Positions 1 through 9,156 of a DNA stretch of 64,000 bases are shown here, one piece after another. Origin of the DNA: Aridibacter sp965216195 (lineage in GTDB: Bacteria > Acidobacteriota > Blastocatellia > Pyrinomonadales > Pyrinomonadaceae); NCBI GenBank assembly GCA_965216195.1, contig OZ244151.1, forward strand, positions 1,302,001 to 1,366,000, read 5' to 3'. Both the position numbers and the translations under genes were made by a program. Position 1 is the stretch's first letter; each line of letters opens with the position of its first letter. The notes below the pieces were generated by a model. It did no database searches and was not told where the DNA came from. It worked only from the letters and a program-made list of their open reading frames with translations.

Positions 1-903
1 GATGTGGTTAAAGAGGAGTATCGGCAGGGAGTTGAAGCAAATCCTTATGGAAAGCTTTTCCGCCTTTTTGATGAAGTCTCTTATTCCGTTCACCCCTACA
101 AAAGGGGCGTGATCGGGAATTTGAAAGAGCTCAATGCAGCGACTATCGAAGACGCATTTAAGTTTTACCGGGAATACTATCGTCCCGATAATTGTGCGTT
201 GATCGTCGTAGGCGATTTCAAGCAAGCTCAATTGGATTCCTGGATTGATAAATATTTTGGGCGCCTGAAAAATCCGGAGAAACCGCTCATAAGGGAGTTT
301 CCGGTCGAGCCAGAAAGGACTACGGAAATTTGGCATGAGGAGCGGAGGCCAAACGTTCCATTTCCGGCGATCGGGATAACATATTTCGCGCCTCGGGCGA
401 CTAATTTGGATGTTCCGGCGCTTGATATTGCTCGTGCGATATTGTCGGGCGGAAGAAGCTCAAGATTCTATCAAGAAATTGTTTATAAGCAGCAGCTTGC
501 ACAACAAGCGAGCTACTACAATGATTTTCGCAACGAGAAAGGCTTGCTTGTCTTTTATGCGATTGCCGCTGGTGGCAAGACGCTTCAAAGTATCGAAAAG
601 GCTTTTGATGGCGAAATCGAAAAAATTCAAAAAAACGGCCCCACAGCAAAGGAGCTTCAAAAAGCGAAAAACAAGCTCGTGATGGGTATTTTGGGTGATC
701 GCGAAACTGCCCACGGAAAAGCTCAGGCAATCGGGAGGGCGTATATTTATCAAAACGACCCGAAAGCCGTAAATCGGGATGTCGCTGCGCTTCAAGCCGT
801 TACGGCCGATGATGTGACACGCGTGATGAGAAAGTATTTTAAAAAGAATACGCGAGCCGTAATTTACTACGTCAGCGAAGATATGGGAGGAAATAGAAAG
901 TGA
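1..903 (+). CDS. M16 family zinc peptidase, C-terminal part (5' end outside window)
   Basis: This is a partial gene: the reading frame is open from base 1, so the N-terminus lies upstream of the window. The visible 300 residues fit a peptidase M16 (pitrilysin/processing-peptidase) protein. The first residues, around VVKEEYRQG, match the helix that carries the distal zinc-ligand glutamate of this family. The dimer-forming second domain follows, with the typical GGRSSRFYQEIV segment near residue 155. The HxxEH zinc motif would be upstream and cannot be checked. The stop codon overlaps the GTG start of a second M16 protein by four bases, so the two are probably translationally coupled. Such pairs usually form a heterodimer of one active and one inactive subunit, acting in the periplasm or outer envelope. 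Confidence 0.88.
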   Translation, partial: DVVKEEYRQGVEANPYGKLFRLFDEVSYSVHPYKRGVIGNLKELNAATIEDAFKFYREYYRPDNCALIVVGDFKQAQLDSWIDKYFGRLKNPEKPLIREFPVEPERTTEIWHEERRPNVPFPAIGITYFAPRATNLDVPALDIARAILSGGRSSRFYQEIVYKQQLAQQASYYNDFRNEKGLLVFYAIAAGGKTLQSIEKAFDGEIEKIQKNGPTAKELQKAKNKLVMGILGDRETAHGKAQAIGRAYIYQNDPKAVNRDVAALQAVTADDVTRVMRKYFKKNTRAVIYYVSEDMGGNRK

Positions 904-2351
904 AAGATAAAAAGTCAATGGTGAAACAAACTTCCTTGATTCTCTTCATCTTATTTGCGCAGATTGCGGTTTTATCGCAGACGCCAAGTGAAACCCCTCC
1001 GCCGCCGGCCGATCCGCCAACGGTAAGAATTCCGGAGGTTAAAGAAAAAACTCTCTCAAATGGTCTTAAAGTTGCGGTCATTCAAAAACGCGGTCTTCCT
1101 TTAGTAAGGGTTTCGCTCATCGTTAAGAGTGGTGCGAATGTTGAAAATGACCGAAGTGCAGGGCTGGCAAATCTTACCGGAGATATGCTGATAAAGGGGA
1201 CGGAGTTTTCTTCCGCCACAGAGATCGCGGAAGAGATTGAATTTTTGGGCGCCAGTATAGGTTCCGGTGCTGGATGGAATTCTTCTTCGGTTGGTGTGAG
1301 GGTTATGAAAAGCGGTCTTGGAAAGGCGCTGTCGATCATGTCGCAATCAGTGATTCGACCTGCTTTTCCTGAGAAAGAGTTGAAGCTGCTAAAGAAACAG
1401 TATTTAGATGCCTTTAACGTGAGTCTAAAGCTACCCGGATCACTACTATCTTATGTTTCCAGTCGTTTTAGCTATGGTGAACATTTGGCAAGTGGAACGC
1501 CAAACACTATCAATGCGATTACAAGAAAAGACATAAAAGAATTCCATAAGAAATACTATGTTCCAGCGAATTCGGTTCTGGTAATCACGGGTGACATTAC
1601 CGCCGAACAGGCGTTTCGATACGCAACTCTATTCTTTGGAGGATGGAAGGCAGGAGCACCGATTGAGACAACGGGAGACAAGCTTTCTAAACCGATGTCA
1701 AAAGGGCGGATGCTCGTTGTGGATCTGCCAAAGTCTGGTCAAGCTGCGGTAGGCTATTCAAAGAAGCTTGATAAGGGAAGAAAGGGAGACGTTTTCTACG
1801 CCGCTACTGTGCTCAATTCTATTTTAGGGAGCGGGTATTCGGCGCGTTTGAATCAGGAGATTCGTCTCAAGCGGGGGTTGAGCTATGGTGCACGCAGTTA
1901 TTTTGATTGGCGGTCGCGGGATGCGAATTTTGGCGCATCTACGCAAACAAAAAATGAATCGGCGGCACAGGTTGCCGAGCTTATTAAAATCGAAATTGAG
2001 AAGCTTGCTTCCCACTCGGTTTCGGTTAAGGAGATGACGCCTCGGAAGGCTGTAGTAACCGGCAGATTCGCACGTGCGTTGCAGACTGTAAGCGGCCTTG
2101 CCGGACAGCTTGGGTCGCTTTATTTGTATGGAATTAGCCCGTCTGAGTTAAATAGTTACATGAACAAAGCAAATGCTGTTTCGAATTCGGACGTGCAGAC
2201 TTTTGCAGCGCGTAATTTGATTGGAGGGGATTTCATCATAGTAGGTGATGCGAAGATGTTTATGGAGGACTTACAGAAACGCTTTCCAAATCAGACAATA
2301 GAAGTTGTAAAAGCAAAAGATCTAAATTTTGATAAGCCGACGCTTCGCTGA
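900..2351 (+). CDS. M16 family peptidase-like protein, catalytically inactive subunit, exported
   Basis: A 483-residue M16-fold protein. It starts with a lysine-containing n-region and a hydrophobic stretch (LILFILFAQIAVL), then a Pro-rich linker, which suggests an exported protein. At the place where active members have HxxEH, this one reads LTGDMLIKGTEF, so the zinc ligands are missing and it is probably the non-catalytic partner of the gene just upstream. The C-terminal M16 domain is well kept (GSGYSARLNQEIRLKRGLSY near residue 305). The GTG start is preferred because GGGAGG lies nine bases upstream and because it gives a four-base overlap with the previous stop; an in-frame ATG at 918 is the alternative. 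A hairpin terminator follows. Confidence 0.87.
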   Translation: MKDKKSMVKQTSLILFILFAQIAVLSQTPSETPPPPADPPTVRIPEVKEKTLSNGLKVAVIQKRGLPLVRVSLIVKSGANVENDRSAGLANLTGDMLIKGTEFSSATEIAEEIEFLGASIGSGAGWNSSSVGVRVMKSGLGKALSIMSQSVIRPAFPEKELKLLKKQYLDAFNVSLKLPGSLLSYVSSRFSYGEHLASGTPNTINAITRKDIKEFHKKYYVPANSVLVITGDITAEQAFRYATLFFGGWKAGAPIETTGDKLSKPMSKGRMLVVDLPKSGQAAVGYSKKLDKGRKGDVFYAATVLNSILGSGYSARLNQEIRLKRGLSYGARSYFDWRSRDANFGASTQTKNESAAQVAELIKIEIEKLASHSVSVKEMTPRKAVVTGRFARALQTVSGLAGQLGSLYLYGISPSELNSYMNKANAVSNSDVQTFAARNLIGGDFIIVGDAKMFMEDLQKRFPNQTIEVVKAKDLNFDKPTLR

Positions 2352-2373
2352 ATTACGAATAGTTGATTAAATG

Positions 2374-2404
2374 GGCGGGAGTTTTTTGGCTTCCGCCTTT
2401 TTTT
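2374..2404 (+). terminator. Rho-independent terminator after the M16 pair
   Basis: The inverted repeat GGCGGGAG / CTTCCGCC (2374-2381 and 2390-2397, one G-U pair) has an eight-base loop and is followed directly by a run of seven T. It lies 22 bases after the stop of the second M16 gene. Confidence 0.8.
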
Positions 2405-2477
2405 CGACGAACGTACCTTTTGGGAGCAATTTCAAGTGGTTTGCGATTTGAATAAGGCTTTGTTTCAATAATAGCCG

Positions 2478-4301
2478 ATGCACAAAAATCTCCGCGATTT
2501 CATACAGATTTTACGCAACGAGCACGAACTCGTTGAAATTGACGCTGCGGTTGATCCATATCTTGAAATCGCCGAAATTCACCGAAGGGTAATCGACGAA
2601 CAGGGAAAAGCCCTGTTTTTTAAAAACGTAAAAGGTTCAGAGTTTCCGGTAGTGACCAACCTATTTGGAACGGCCAAGCGTATAGATTTAGCTTTTGGAA
2701 AAGGGCCGGAAAGTTTCGTTAAACGAGCCGTTGAGATGGTCGAAACACTTATGCCACCCACGCCCGGTAAGCTCTGGGGGTTCCGCGATCTCGCATGGAA
2801 GGGGATGAAGCTTGGCACGAAAAATGTTTCAAACGCTCCCGTTCTAGGTATCTCTCAAAACCCGATCGATCTTGAAGAGCTTCCGCTTTTGCAGCTCTGG
2901 CACAAAGACGGCGGACACTTCATAACGCTACCGCTCGTTTATACCGAAAGCCCTTCGACGGGAAAACACAACCTCGGCATGTATCGCGTTCAAAGATACG
3001 ACGGGAAAACTACCGGGATTCATTGGCAAATACACAAGGGTGGCGGGTTTCACTATCACGAGGCTGAAACCTCGGGTCAGACGCTTCCGATTAATGTTTT
3101 CGTGGGAGGGCCCCCGGCGCTGATTTTATCGGCGATCGCGCCTCTGCCCGAAGATGTTCCGGAGCTGATGCTTGCCTCGCTACTTAATGATGGGAAAATA
3201 ACAACGGCGAAAAATCCATCTGAAAACGGGTTGCAACTTTTGGCCGAGGCGGAATTTGCGATCAGCGGAAAGGTTCCGCCTGGATTGCGCAAACCGGAAG
3301 GGCCTTTTGGCGATCACTACGGCTACTATTCGCTCAAACACGATTACCCGATCATTGAAGTCGATGCCGTTTATTATCGGAAGGATGCGATTTATCCCGC
3401 AACCGTCGTCGGGAAACCTCGTCAGGAAGATTTCTTTATTGGAGACTATTTGCAGGAACTCCTCTCGCCGCTTTTTCCGGTTGTGATGCCTGCAGTGTTG
3501 GATCTATGGAGCTACGGCGAAACCGGATTTCATTCGTTGGCGGCAGCCGTTGTAAAAGAAAGATACGCTAGAGAGGCTCTTGGCGCTGGTTTTAGAATTC
3601 TGGGCGAAGGACAATTGTCTTTGACAAAATTCCTTATGCTCACTGACAAACCTCAGAATTTGAGAGATTTCAAGTCACTTTTCGAATTTATACTCGAAAG
3701 AGTAAACTGGAAAAGCGATTTTTTTATTTTTGATCGTACCTCCTTTGATACGCTCGATTATGCTTCCGGTAAAATCAATCACGGCTCGAAGGCGTTGCTC
3801 GTCGGCGTCGGCGATAAGAAAAGGGAATTGAACAGGGAATTTAAGGGCGAACTTCCGCGGGGTATTCGAAAAGCGGAAGTTTTCTGCGGCGGTTGCTTGG
3901 TTTTGGAGGCCGAACCCTTTCCTGCGTCTGATAACGAAAATGTAAATAGGAGGCAGGAAGTTGGTGATAACGTTGCGTCTGATAACGAAATAGAATACGG
4001 CGACGGGCTTGGAAATCGGGTAGCAGAGTGGGAGGCGTTCAAAGGTTTTGAAGTAGTGGTTTTACATGATTCGATTGAATTTACGCGTTCTACCGAGAAA
4101 TTTTTGTGGGCGACGTGGACACGTTTTAACCCTTCTACAGATATCTTTTCGCGGGAAGCAAAAGTAATCAACAATCATATTTGCTACGATTCGCCAATCG
4201 TAATAGATGCGCGTATGAAGCCTTGGTATCCGGAAGAGCTCGAAGTGAAGGGCGATGTAAAAGATTTGGTTGATAGACGTTGGAAAGAGTATTTTCGGTA
4301 A
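2478..4301 (+). CDS. ubiD: UbiD family decarboxylase (prenylated-FMN dependent)
   Basis: A 607-residue protein of the UbiD/MenE-type decarboxylase family, which removes carboxylate groups from aromatic or unsaturated acids using prenylated FMN, often in ubiquinone or menaquinone synthesis. Family features visible include RVQRYDGKTTGIHWQ near residue 170, the GGPPALILSAIAPLPEDV segment near 210 and a GPFGDHYGYYS motif near 275. The substrate cannot be told from sequence; no ubiX is in the window. An unusual acidic insert lies near residues 480-515, with two copies of ASDNE (483-487 and 500-504) encoded by an identical 16-bp DNA repeat that also occurs in other genes here. The gene ends nine bases before the next start, so it may be cotranscribed with the metallophosphoesterases. 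Confidence 0.85.
   Translation: MHKNLRDFIQILRNEHELVEIDAAVDPYLEIAEIHRRVIDEQGKALFFKNVKGSEFPVVTNLFGTAKRIDLAFGKGPESFVKRAVEMVETLMPPTPGKLWGFRDLAWKGMKLGTKNVSNAPVLGISQNPIDLEELPLLQLWHKDGGHFITLPLVYTESPSTGKHNLGMYRVQRYDGKTTGIHWQIHKGGGFHYHEAETSGQTLPINVFVGGPPALILSAIAPLPEDVPELMLASLLNDGKITTAKNPSENGLQLLAEAEFAISGKVPPGLRKPEGPFGDHYGYYSLKHDYPIIEVDAVYYRKDAIYPATVVGKPRQEDFFIGDYLQELLSPLFPVVMPAVLDLWSYGETGFHSLAAAVVKERYAREALGAGFRILGEGQLSLTKFLMLTDKPQNLRDFKSLFEFILERVNWKSDFFIFDRTSFDTLDYASGKINHGSKALLVGVGDKKRELNREFKGELPRGIRKAEVFCGGCLVLEAEPFPASDNENVNRRQEVGDNVASDNEIEYGDGLGNRVAEWEAFKGFEVVVLHDSIEFTRSTEKFLWATWTRFNPSTDIFSREAKVINNHICYDSPIVIDARMKPWYPEELEVKGDVKDLVDRRWKEYFR
3924..3939 (+). repeat. 16-bp dispersed repeat, copy 1 (encodes ASDNE)
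   Basis: GCGTCTGATAACGAAA inside ubiD. A second copy begins 51 bases downstream, and near-identical copies occur at 61302 and, inverted, at 62851. All four are read in the same frame as Ala-Ser-Asp-Asn-Glu. Confidence 0.6.
3975..3990 (+). repeat. 16-bp dispersed repeat, copy 2 (encodes ASDNE)
   Basis: Exact second copy of GCGTCTGATAACGAAA within ubiD, in the same reading frame as copy 1. Flanking bases are not similar, so this is not simply a longer tandem duplication. Confidence 0.6.
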
Positions 4302-4310
4302 AACTCTGTA

Positions 4311-5237
4311 ATGGGAAAACCCCTGAAAATTGTCGTCATCATACTAGGCTCAATCATTCTACTGGTTGGGTTTGCGACTATGTATGCGCTATTCATCGAG
4401 CCTGATCGGCTGGTGGTCAACGAATACGAAATCGAAATCGACGGATGGAACAAGGAGTTTGACGGGCTCAAGATTGTGGCAATTGCAGATTTACATGCTG
4501 GCTCGTCGTACATTGATGAAAGCAAGATTAAACGAATAGTCGAATTAACTAACGCTCAAAATCCGGATCTTGTGCTCTTTTTGGGAGACTTTATTTCGCT
4601 TAGAAATGAGCGAGGGTTTGTTCGGGAAGACAGAATAAAACTCGATATGGAGAAGGTCGCCACGAGTCTTGCTGGTTTAAAGGCCAGGCACGGAGTTTTT
4701 GGGGTTTTTGGCAACAATGATATTTACTACGATTGGGGCGTTGTCGAAACCGAGCTGGAGCGGGTCGGCTATAGGATAGTCGAAAATGAAGTTGTTGTTT
4801 TAAAACAAAATGGTCGGAGTTTACGCATCACAGGTTTGCCGGATCCGATGAAAGTTCCGGAAATTGGGGGATGGAGAGAGTTTAATAAAAGGATTGCTGA
4901 CGGACTGGCTGCAAGCGAAGGTGAAGGCAACGTTATCGTCCTCAGTCATTCGCCCGATTTGGTTCGTTGGATTAACGGAAGGAAGCCGGTTTCTAAGGAT
5001 TTGAAATTGTTCTTAGCCGGGCACACACATGGTGGTCAGGTATGGTTGCCGCTTCTTGGAAGTCTCATTACTCCATCGAGCTACGGTCAGGAATTTGCCT
5101 TTGGACATATGAAGGATCAAAACCTTGATATGTTTGTCACCAGCGGAATCGGCACGAGCATTTTGCCCGTCAGATTCCTTGTTCCACCGGAAATATCGGT
5201 GTTGACGATATCCTCAGCTCACAGCAGAGATCAGTAA
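4311..5237 (+). CDS. Membrane-anchored metallophosphoesterase (YkuE-like), variant GNND motif
   Basis: A 308-residue calcineurin-like phosphoesterase with one N-terminal membrane segment (IVVIILGSIILLVGFATMYA), so the catalytic domain probably sits outside the inner membrane. The metal-binding motifs appear in order: IADLHAG (DxH), FLGDFIS (GD), FGNND (where GNHD is usual), LSHSPD and AGHTHGGQ. The family includes YkuE and UDP-diacylglucosamine hydrolases; the substrate here is unknown. The usual histidine of GNH(D/E) is replaced by asparagine, which may lower or change activity. It follows ubiD by nine bases and precedes a paralogue by 31. Confidence 0.85.
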   Translation: MGKPLKIVVIILGSIILLVGFATMYALFIEPDRLVVNEYEIEIDGWNKEFDGLKIVAIADLHAGSSYIDESKIKRIVELTNAQNPDLVLFLGDFISLRNERGFVREDRIKLDMEKVATSLAGLKARHGVFGVFGNNDIYYDWGVVETELERVGYRIVENEVVVLKQNGRSLRITGLPDPMKVPEIGGWREFNKRIADGLAASEGEGNVIVLSHSPDLVRWINGRKPVSKDLKLFLAGHTHGGQVWLPLLGSLITPSSYGQEFAFGHMKDQNLDMFVTSGIGTSILPVRFLVPPEISVLTISSAHSRDQ

Positions 5238-5268
5238 CTTGAAGTCGGGATCAAAATCCGTCTAAAGT

Positions 5269-6120
5269 ATGAAGAAGTGGTCTGTAAGAATTGCAATTGC
5301 GTTTTGCGCAATGGTGTTATTTGGCATCAGCTGTTTAGGATATGCTTACTTTATTGAGCCCCACAGACTCGTGGCCGAGGAAGCAGACTTGAATGTCCCG
5401 CGTTGGAGTCCGGAGCTAAACGGTTTTAAGGTCGTCGCGATTTCCGATATTCACGGCGGTTCAAATGGTGTTAGCGAAAAGCGTTTGATTGAATTGGTAG
5501 AAAAGGCAAACGAGCAGAGTCCTGATCTAATTGTTCTCCTCGGCGATTTCATTTCGGAAAGCAAGCGTGGCAGTGACCGTCTGAGAATGCCGGTCGAAAC
5601 GATTGCGAAAAGAATCTCCGGCTTTCGGGCAAAATATGGCGTCTATGCCGTGATCGGCAATCACGATTGGTGGCACAATGAGAAGAAAATAACCGAGGCG
5701 CTGGAGGAAAACGGGATTCAGGTTTTGGAAAATGTGGTGGAAGAAATTAGCGTTAACGGTGAAGTCGTCAGGCTGTGGGGAATTGAGGACTATTGGAAAA
5801 GCCGGAGCGTCCCGACCGAAGAGTCTTACGACAAAATTAAAACAAAAGAAAACATACTCGCGATCACACACAATCCCGATTCACTGCTCAAAGCGCCGGA
5901 AGGCATCAGTCTGATGCTTGCCGGTCATTCTCACGGTGGTCAGATCAAATTTCCAATCTACGGAGGTTATCCGTTTGTAAATGATGGCAGATTTATGGAG
6001 GGATTGGCCGTGGTGGATGGAAAACACGTTTTTGTAACGACCGGAATTGGATGCTCCGGTCCGCAGATACGCTTTCGGGTGCCGCCTGAAATTGCGGTTT
6101 TGAAAATACGAAGTAAATAG
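5269..6120 (+). CDS. Membrane-anchored metallophosphoesterase (YkuE-like)
   Basis: A 283-residue paralogue of the gene just upstream. It has the same layout: an N-terminal membrane segment (IAIAFCAMVLFGISCLGYAYFI, shortened here to about residues 8-28), a shared IEPHRL sequence after it, then a calcineurin-like domain. Here all motifs are standard: ISDIHGG, LGDFIS, GNHDWW, ITHNPD and AGHSHGGQ. The tandem arrangement and similarity point to a local duplication. The two copies may have diverged in substrate, since only this one keeps the canonical GNHD. Confidence 0.87.
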   Translation: MKKWSVRIAIAFCAMVLFGISCLGYAYFIEPHRLVAEEADLNVPRWSPELNGFKVVAISDIHGGSNGVSEKRLIELVEKANEQSPDLIVLLGDFISESKRGSDRLRMPVETIAKRISGFRAKYGVYAVIGNHDWWHNEKKITEALEENGIQVLENVVEEISVNGEVVRLWGIEDYWKSRSVPTEESYDKIKTKENILAITHNPDSLLKAPEGISLMLAGHSHGGQIKFPIYGGYPFVNDGRFMEGLAVVDGKHVFVTTGIGCSGPQIRFRVPPEIAVLKIRSK

Positions 6121-6202
6121 GTGCGAGGGTAGATTTTCGTACGTATTCAGTTGTCATATCTTCCTCTTACCCATTTAGACCAATCAAAGCCCCCTTATCC
6201 GT

Positions 6203-6916
6203 TTACATTTTTTTGGTAAAAGTAAAGACGATTTTATCTACGTCTGCGAGAAGCTTTGAATATTCTTCATGAGAATCTTCTTCCGTTTTTCCTTCGGTTA
6301 CTTGAAAACAGAAGTTTTTCTTGCAGTAGGTTTTCCTGTAGAAACTAAAACCATCGTCCAAATCAAACCGATTGGTGAAAGTAGTTACGCCATTTTCAAC
6401 TTTTTTTATGAATTTGGTTGTTTCTCCAACTCCTTTTCTTTCGGTCTTATAAGTTACAGAGCCGTTCTCTTCTTTCCCTTCAGCATTTTCATTATTTTTT
6501 TTGAAACCGCTTTTAGCAGATGATTCTAACGATTCCAAAAATTTCATTGCATCTCCTTTGGTAGGATATTTGAGAATGTTTATAGACACTTGATGATCAT
6601 CTTCCTCTTTTTGATACTTGACTGAAAAATGTTCGGCTACATTGCTTTCAGCGCCCCATTTTTTGTGAACCTCCCGTGTTTTTTCAACGTCTTCAGACCG
6701 AACGGATAGTTGTTCGTACCCTCCAATTTTTAAATAAGACGCTATAGCAGAATGCAATCCCGTTTCATCAGCCTTTGATAAAGAGGTATATTCGCCATCC
6801 GGAGTTTCGTTTTCTAAAGCTTCATCTTTATTAAAGCATCCGTTTAGTAAAATGACGGACGATATAATTAATAGAATAAATACTCCAATTCTGATTTTGC
6901 GATAAAACGTTTTCAT
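6203..6916 (-). CDS. Putative lipoprotein of unknown function
   Basis: A 237-residue protein whose start begins MKTFYRKIRIGVFILL, followed by a hydrophobic segment and a lipobox (LLNGC), so it is probably lipid-modified and exported. The ATG at 6916 is preferred to an in-frame TTG at 6949 because it gives a standard-length signal peptide. The rest is hydrophilic and Lys/Glu-rich, with beta-type segments such as GVTTFTNRFDLDDGFSFYRKTYCKKNFCFQV, which includes a YCKKNFC cysteine pair. I do not recognise the family. It is the last gene of the minus-strand accessory block that also holds the PqqD-type genes. Confidence 0.65.
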   Translation of the reverse strand: MKTFYRKIRIGVFILLIISSVILLNGCFNKDEALENETPDGEYTSLSKADETGLHSAIASYLKIGGYEQLSVRSEDVEKTREVHKKWGAESNVAEHFSVKYQKEEDDHQVSINILKYPTKGDAMKFLESLESSAKSGFKKNNENAEGKEENGSVTYKTERKGVGETTKFIKKVENGVTTFTNRFDLDDGFSFYRKTYCKKNFCFQVTEGKTEEDSHEEYSKLLADVDKIVFTFTKKM

Positions 6917-6960
6917 TCTGTTTCTCTTTTGATTGCCCTCCCTCCGCAACTGCTCCCTAA

Positions 6961-7950
6961 CTACGAGTACGGATACCGGTTTTCTATAAGCGGAGGATAG
7001 TTTGGACGACCGACTTCTTTATCGTTCGGGTACCAAGACCATGGCTGAAGAAAATAAAATCTATCCAACGATCGTGGATATTCATGGTAGGCGACTTCGA
7101 CTAAGGTTCCAGCCGCCAGCCACTCAGGCATTGGAACATTACTATCCCTTCCGTAACTCAAGCTCATAGCCTGCATCGCCAATTTTCCATCCCTGACGTT
7201 AATCCCATTTGAAAGGCAATGGCTGTCAAGTCTTGATTTTACAAGTGCAACTGCCGTAGACCATTCATGTTTATACAGAGCAATTTCAGTGTCCGATTTG
7301 AGACCTGCCATGCTTTTTTCCATTGCGGTTGGCAACGAACTGGAGTCATCAAATGCCCATGCAACCGCGCCGTAAACCGTGGCGCGTTTCTTGGTCTGCA
7401 TGAGATCGTAATTTCTCGCATGGTAGAGCGCCACGCAATTACCTACAATCGACATGAACGCACCGCTCAATCCACCGGCAAAGGCGATGGTTCCTGACGC
7501 CAGGAAAATGTTTACCAGCGAAACCGTTGCGTGTCCCAATCTCATTGAGTCATACATAAATCGCGCTGCCGGTTTATAACTTCGCGGAAATCCAGCTTTT
7601 CGTAGCATCTCGTAAATCTCCTGTTCGGTGAGCGCGGGGTCGGACGGAACGGCGGGTGGTGAGTTGCCGGGAATTGAAGGCACATGATATAAAATCTCGC
7701 CCGAGTAGATCATAGCCGCGTTCGGAATATTCTTAATCTCCGAAGCCGATATAGGACCTGTCGGTTTATTTCTCCTATGTTTGAATTCATTCCATTCTTT
7801 AGATTCTCCAAAGTGTCCGTTTATTGCCATGGAATATTTACTTAACGAATCCCCGGGTTTCACGAGGATCTCTCCATTCGGTCCAACGTCGACCGAATAT
7901 CCACCCTCCGTATATCTCCATCCTCCGTTAGGTAAAGGTGTCTTTGCCAT
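6961..7950 (-). CDS. LysM-like domain protein with a central hydrophobic region
   Basis: A 329-residue protein with no N-terminal signal peptide. Residues 28-92 resemble a stretched LysM module: VKPGDSLSKYS at the start, KEWNEFKHRRN in the middle and AAMIYSGEILYHVP at the end. LysM modules usually bind peptidoglycan or act as connectors in phage-tail-like particles. Residues 140-175 form a long hydrophobic Gly/Ala-rich stretch that could span the membrane one or two times. The C-terminal 150 residues contain no motif I recognise. It is next to a four-helix membrane protein (15-base gap), suggesting they act together. A cell-envelope role is an inference. Confidence 0.6.
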   Translation of the reverse strand: MAKTPLPNGGWRYTEGGYSVDVGPNGEILVKPGDSLSKYSMAINGHFGESKEWNEFKHRRNKPTGPISASEIKNIPNAAMIYSGEILYHVPSIPGNSPPAVPSDPALTEQEIYEMLRKAGFPRSYKPAARFMYDSMRLGHATVSLVNIFLASGTIAFAGGLSGAFMSIVGNCVALYHARNYDLMQTKKRATVYGAVAWAFDDSSSLPTAMEKSMAGLKSDTEIALYKHEWSTAVALVKSRLDSHCLSNGINVRDGKLAMQAMSLSYGRDSNVPMPEWLAAGTLVEVAYHEYPRSLDRFYFLQPWSWYPNDKEVGRPNYPPLIENRYPYS

Positions 7951-7965
7951 TTCTTTTTCTACCTC

Positions 7966-8391
7966 CTACAACAAGTCTTGCTCTTTCAGTTCGACCATGT
8001 CTTTCAACAAATACGCGTTGTACAGCAAAAAGCCGATTGCGATTAAGTTTATGTAAAAACCTTTGTAAAAGGTGATGTCACCGTTTTCTAAGCGTTGCGA
8101 GTAGCCGCCTATACTTAGGGAATCCAGGGGCGACATGCTCCATAACCATTCCGGCAGGTTGTAAATAATGAACAACTGCGGTAAAGCCCACAGTGTAAGA
8201 AGAACCCGGGAATTGCTATGCAGCGTCATAACCGCATAGCCGACCACCAACCCAAAAACGGCTAGAAGTATCGATAACACCGCGTTCGTTTTCAACAGCG
8301 ACCATCCTCCAACATCAGCGATCTCTTGCGCTCGAAACACAAAGGTGTAAATACTCAGACCCCAAATCAAGAATGCGACTAATTTATGCAT
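7966..8391 (-). CDS. Small integral membrane protein of unknown function
   Basis: A 141-residue protein with about four hydrophobic segments: residues 3-20, 37-57, 64-82 and 108-128. The reverse complement upstream shows AAAGGAGAATT before the ATG, a fair ribosome-binding site. No family is recognised. It sits 15 bases upstream of the LysM-like gene in the same direction, so they are likely cotranscribed. Confidence 0.6.
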   Translation of the reverse strand: MHKLVAFLIWGLSIYTFVFRAQEIADVGGWSLLKTNAVLSILLAVFGLVVGYAVMTLHSNSRVLLTLWALPQLFIIYNLPEWLWSMSPLDSLSIGGYSQRLENGDITFYKGFYINLIAIGFLLYNAYLLKDMVELKEQDLL

Positions 8392-8531
8392 GGTTTAATT
8401 CTCCTTTAGTTTTAGAGTCCCGACGGAACCTGTTGCAAAGCTGAGTTGGACAAACAATCAGGTCCCATCGGGGCTTCAGGGGGTATCAACCTATCCCGTA
8501 AAAGTCATTTACCAACTGTCTAACCGCACAT

Positions 8532-9143
8532 TTACCGCGGTTTTATCTCAATCCTCAATGTGAAATCGGCTTCGGTTAGACCTTCCGCTCCCGCGACTCC
8601 GATCAAGATGCTGTACGGACTGTTGACCGATATATAACCCACCCGGCGAACGCCGTCGTCTTTTCTCGTAACGCGTCTGGTTTTGGAAACATTGGCGTAG
8701 ATCTCATAGCTTGCTTCGCAGGATATTGCGCTTGTGATATTTGGCGGGTTTTGCTGCACCCTCATACCTTGGCGCAACGCGTAAAGGCTTATTTTCTTGC
8801 CTTTTTCGGGGGTAACCATAATTTTCATGTCCGAAGCTTTGGGAAGCGTGATTCGATACAAAACGTGGTTTCCATTAAACATTTCAAAACGCGTTCCCGG
8901 AAAACACGCCACACTCGAACGCTCCGCCCAACGCAGCGACGAAAGCTTTGTACCGTTCTTCAAATTTCCTTTTACCTCACCCGCTTCATAACCCTCGGGC
9001 AGGGAAATCGGGATAACTTTGACCGGTTTTGCCTTGCCGGCTGATTTACTTCCTGACTTCTTTTTTCCGACGGGTTTCATCTGTCCGTAGGAAACAATCC
9101 CTAAAAAGAGACTAAGCGCTAACAAATAAATAATTCTTCTCAT
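8532..9143 (-). CDS. Secreted protein of unknown function
   Basis: A 203-residue protein with a clear signal peptide (MRRIIYLLALSLFLGIVSYGQ), then a basic Lys/Ser/Gly-rich linker (residues 22-40) and a mature region rich in predicted beta strands. The ATG at 9143 has GAGAGGTAGAG just upstream; the in-frame TTG at 9164 would spoil the signal peptide. It contains two conserved-looking cysteines (VACFPG and ISCEAS) that could form a disulfide. I do not recognise the family. Its upstream neighbour ends 13 bases before this start, so the two are probably one operon. Confidence 0.65.
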   Translation of the reverse strand: MRRIIYLLALSLFLGIVSYGQMKPVGKKKSGSKSAGKAKPVKVIPISLPEGYEAGEVKGNLKNGTKLSSLRWAERSSVACFPGTRFEMFNGNHVLYRITLPKASDMKIMVTPEKGKKISLYALRQGMRVQQNPPNITSAISCEASYEIYANVSKTRRVTRKDDGVRRVGYISVNSPYSILIGVAGAEGLTEADFTLRIEIKPR

Positions 9144-9156
9144 GATCTCTACCTCT

